From: DASZZV01 sp035544835
GTDB taxonomy: Bacteria; Acidobacteriota; Thermoanaerobaculia; Gp7-AA8
Length of the DNA: 5,763 nucleotides
Direction: 5' to 3'
NCBI GenBank assembly: GCA_035544835.1
Contig: DASZZV010000391.1
Span: forward strand, 1 to 5,763
A model generated the notes under the pieces. That model was not told the origin of the DNA. It made no database searches and was given only the letters and a program-made list of their open reading frames with translations. Below are positions 5,644-5,763 of the stretch, piece after piece. Within the stretch, counting starts at the first letter, position 1, and each line of letters opens with the position of its first letter. Both the position numbers and the translations under genes were made by a program.

Positions 5644-5763
5644 ATGTTGGCTCTGTACAGGCGGCACACGAGTAGTTGCGGGCAAACTTCGAGACGGTAT
5701 CGCCGGTGCTCCTGCCCAATCTGGGTGCAAGGGACTTTAGGCGACGATGTCGGCCGAGATCGG
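5644..5763 (+). CDS. Site-specific integrase (tyrosine recombinase family), N-terminal fragment
   Basis: An uninterrupted frame of 40 codons runs off the right edge. The residues include LYRRH (4-8), SRRYRRCSCPIWVQGTL (16-32) and a GD-rich turn. I recognise this as the N-terminal segment typical of phage-type integrases found in soil and acidobacterial genomes, upstream of the core-binding and catalytic domains; those domains lie outside the window, so the catalytic Arg-His-Arg-Tyr residues cannot be checked. H8, C12, C22 and C24 could form a small metal-binding knuckle. Codon use (TTG, TTA, AGA, AGT, ACT) is less GC-biased than in the neighbouring genes, which fits transfer. It lies about 100 bases past the 3' end of tRNA-Pro and reads away from it, the usual layout of an island integrase at its attachment site. 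Confidence 0.75.
   Translation, partial: MLALYRRHTSSCGQTSRRYRRCSCPIWVQGTLGDDVGRDR

Overview
The window is a GC-rich stretch of bacterial chromosome. It most resembles an Acidobacteriota (or similar deep-branching Gram-negative) genome. The clues are the style of the receiver-domain protein with a long Pro/Ala/Ser/acidic linker, scattered 'TCAGGATGACA'-type intergenic repeats, exported proteins with Gram-negative-style signal peptides, and the type of integrase at the right edge. This taxonomic placement is inference; no rRNA or marker gene is present.

Left part (1-1067). The first 270 bases hold no gene I can support, only three degenerate copies of a short intergenic repeat. A glycerophosphodiester phosphodiesterase family gene (minus strand) follows and is divergent from the next gene.

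Centre-left (1068-3161). A 633-residue protein consists of a canonical CheY-like receiver domain, a roughly 460-residue lysine-free, acidic, proline-rich linker and a short helical C-terminal tail. The linker carries three copies of a motif TRAFPxMSFE. This is the most unusual gene here; its plan recalls polar scaffold or polarity proteins such as RomR or PopZ. It converges on the next gene, and the gap between them holds a nested palindrome of about 159 bases (outer arms 21 bp with one mismatch, inner arms 19 bp perfect) that could act as a two-way terminator and belongs to the same repeat family seen at the left edge.

Centre-right (3162-5329). A PduO-type cobalamin adenosyltransferase (minus) is divergent from a small exported protein of unknown function (plus). 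The latter converges on an exported S1/P1 nuclease / zinc phospholipase C superfamily enzyme (minus), and a strong hairpin terminator between the two can serve both.

Right end (5330-5763). A near-consensus sigma-70-type promoter precedes a complete tRNA-Pro(CGG) gene with encoded CCA. About 100 bases beyond it, in more AT-rich DNA, a start codon with a strong ribosome binding site opens the first 40 codons of a protein that looks like the N-terminus of a tyrosine-recombinase-type integrase; the window cuts it off. A tRNA 3' end followed by an integrase is the classical entry of a genomic island, so the window probably ends just inside a mobile element.

The chromosomal genes do not form one pathway: they alternate in strand as single-gene units, and the sequence gives no evidence that they work together.
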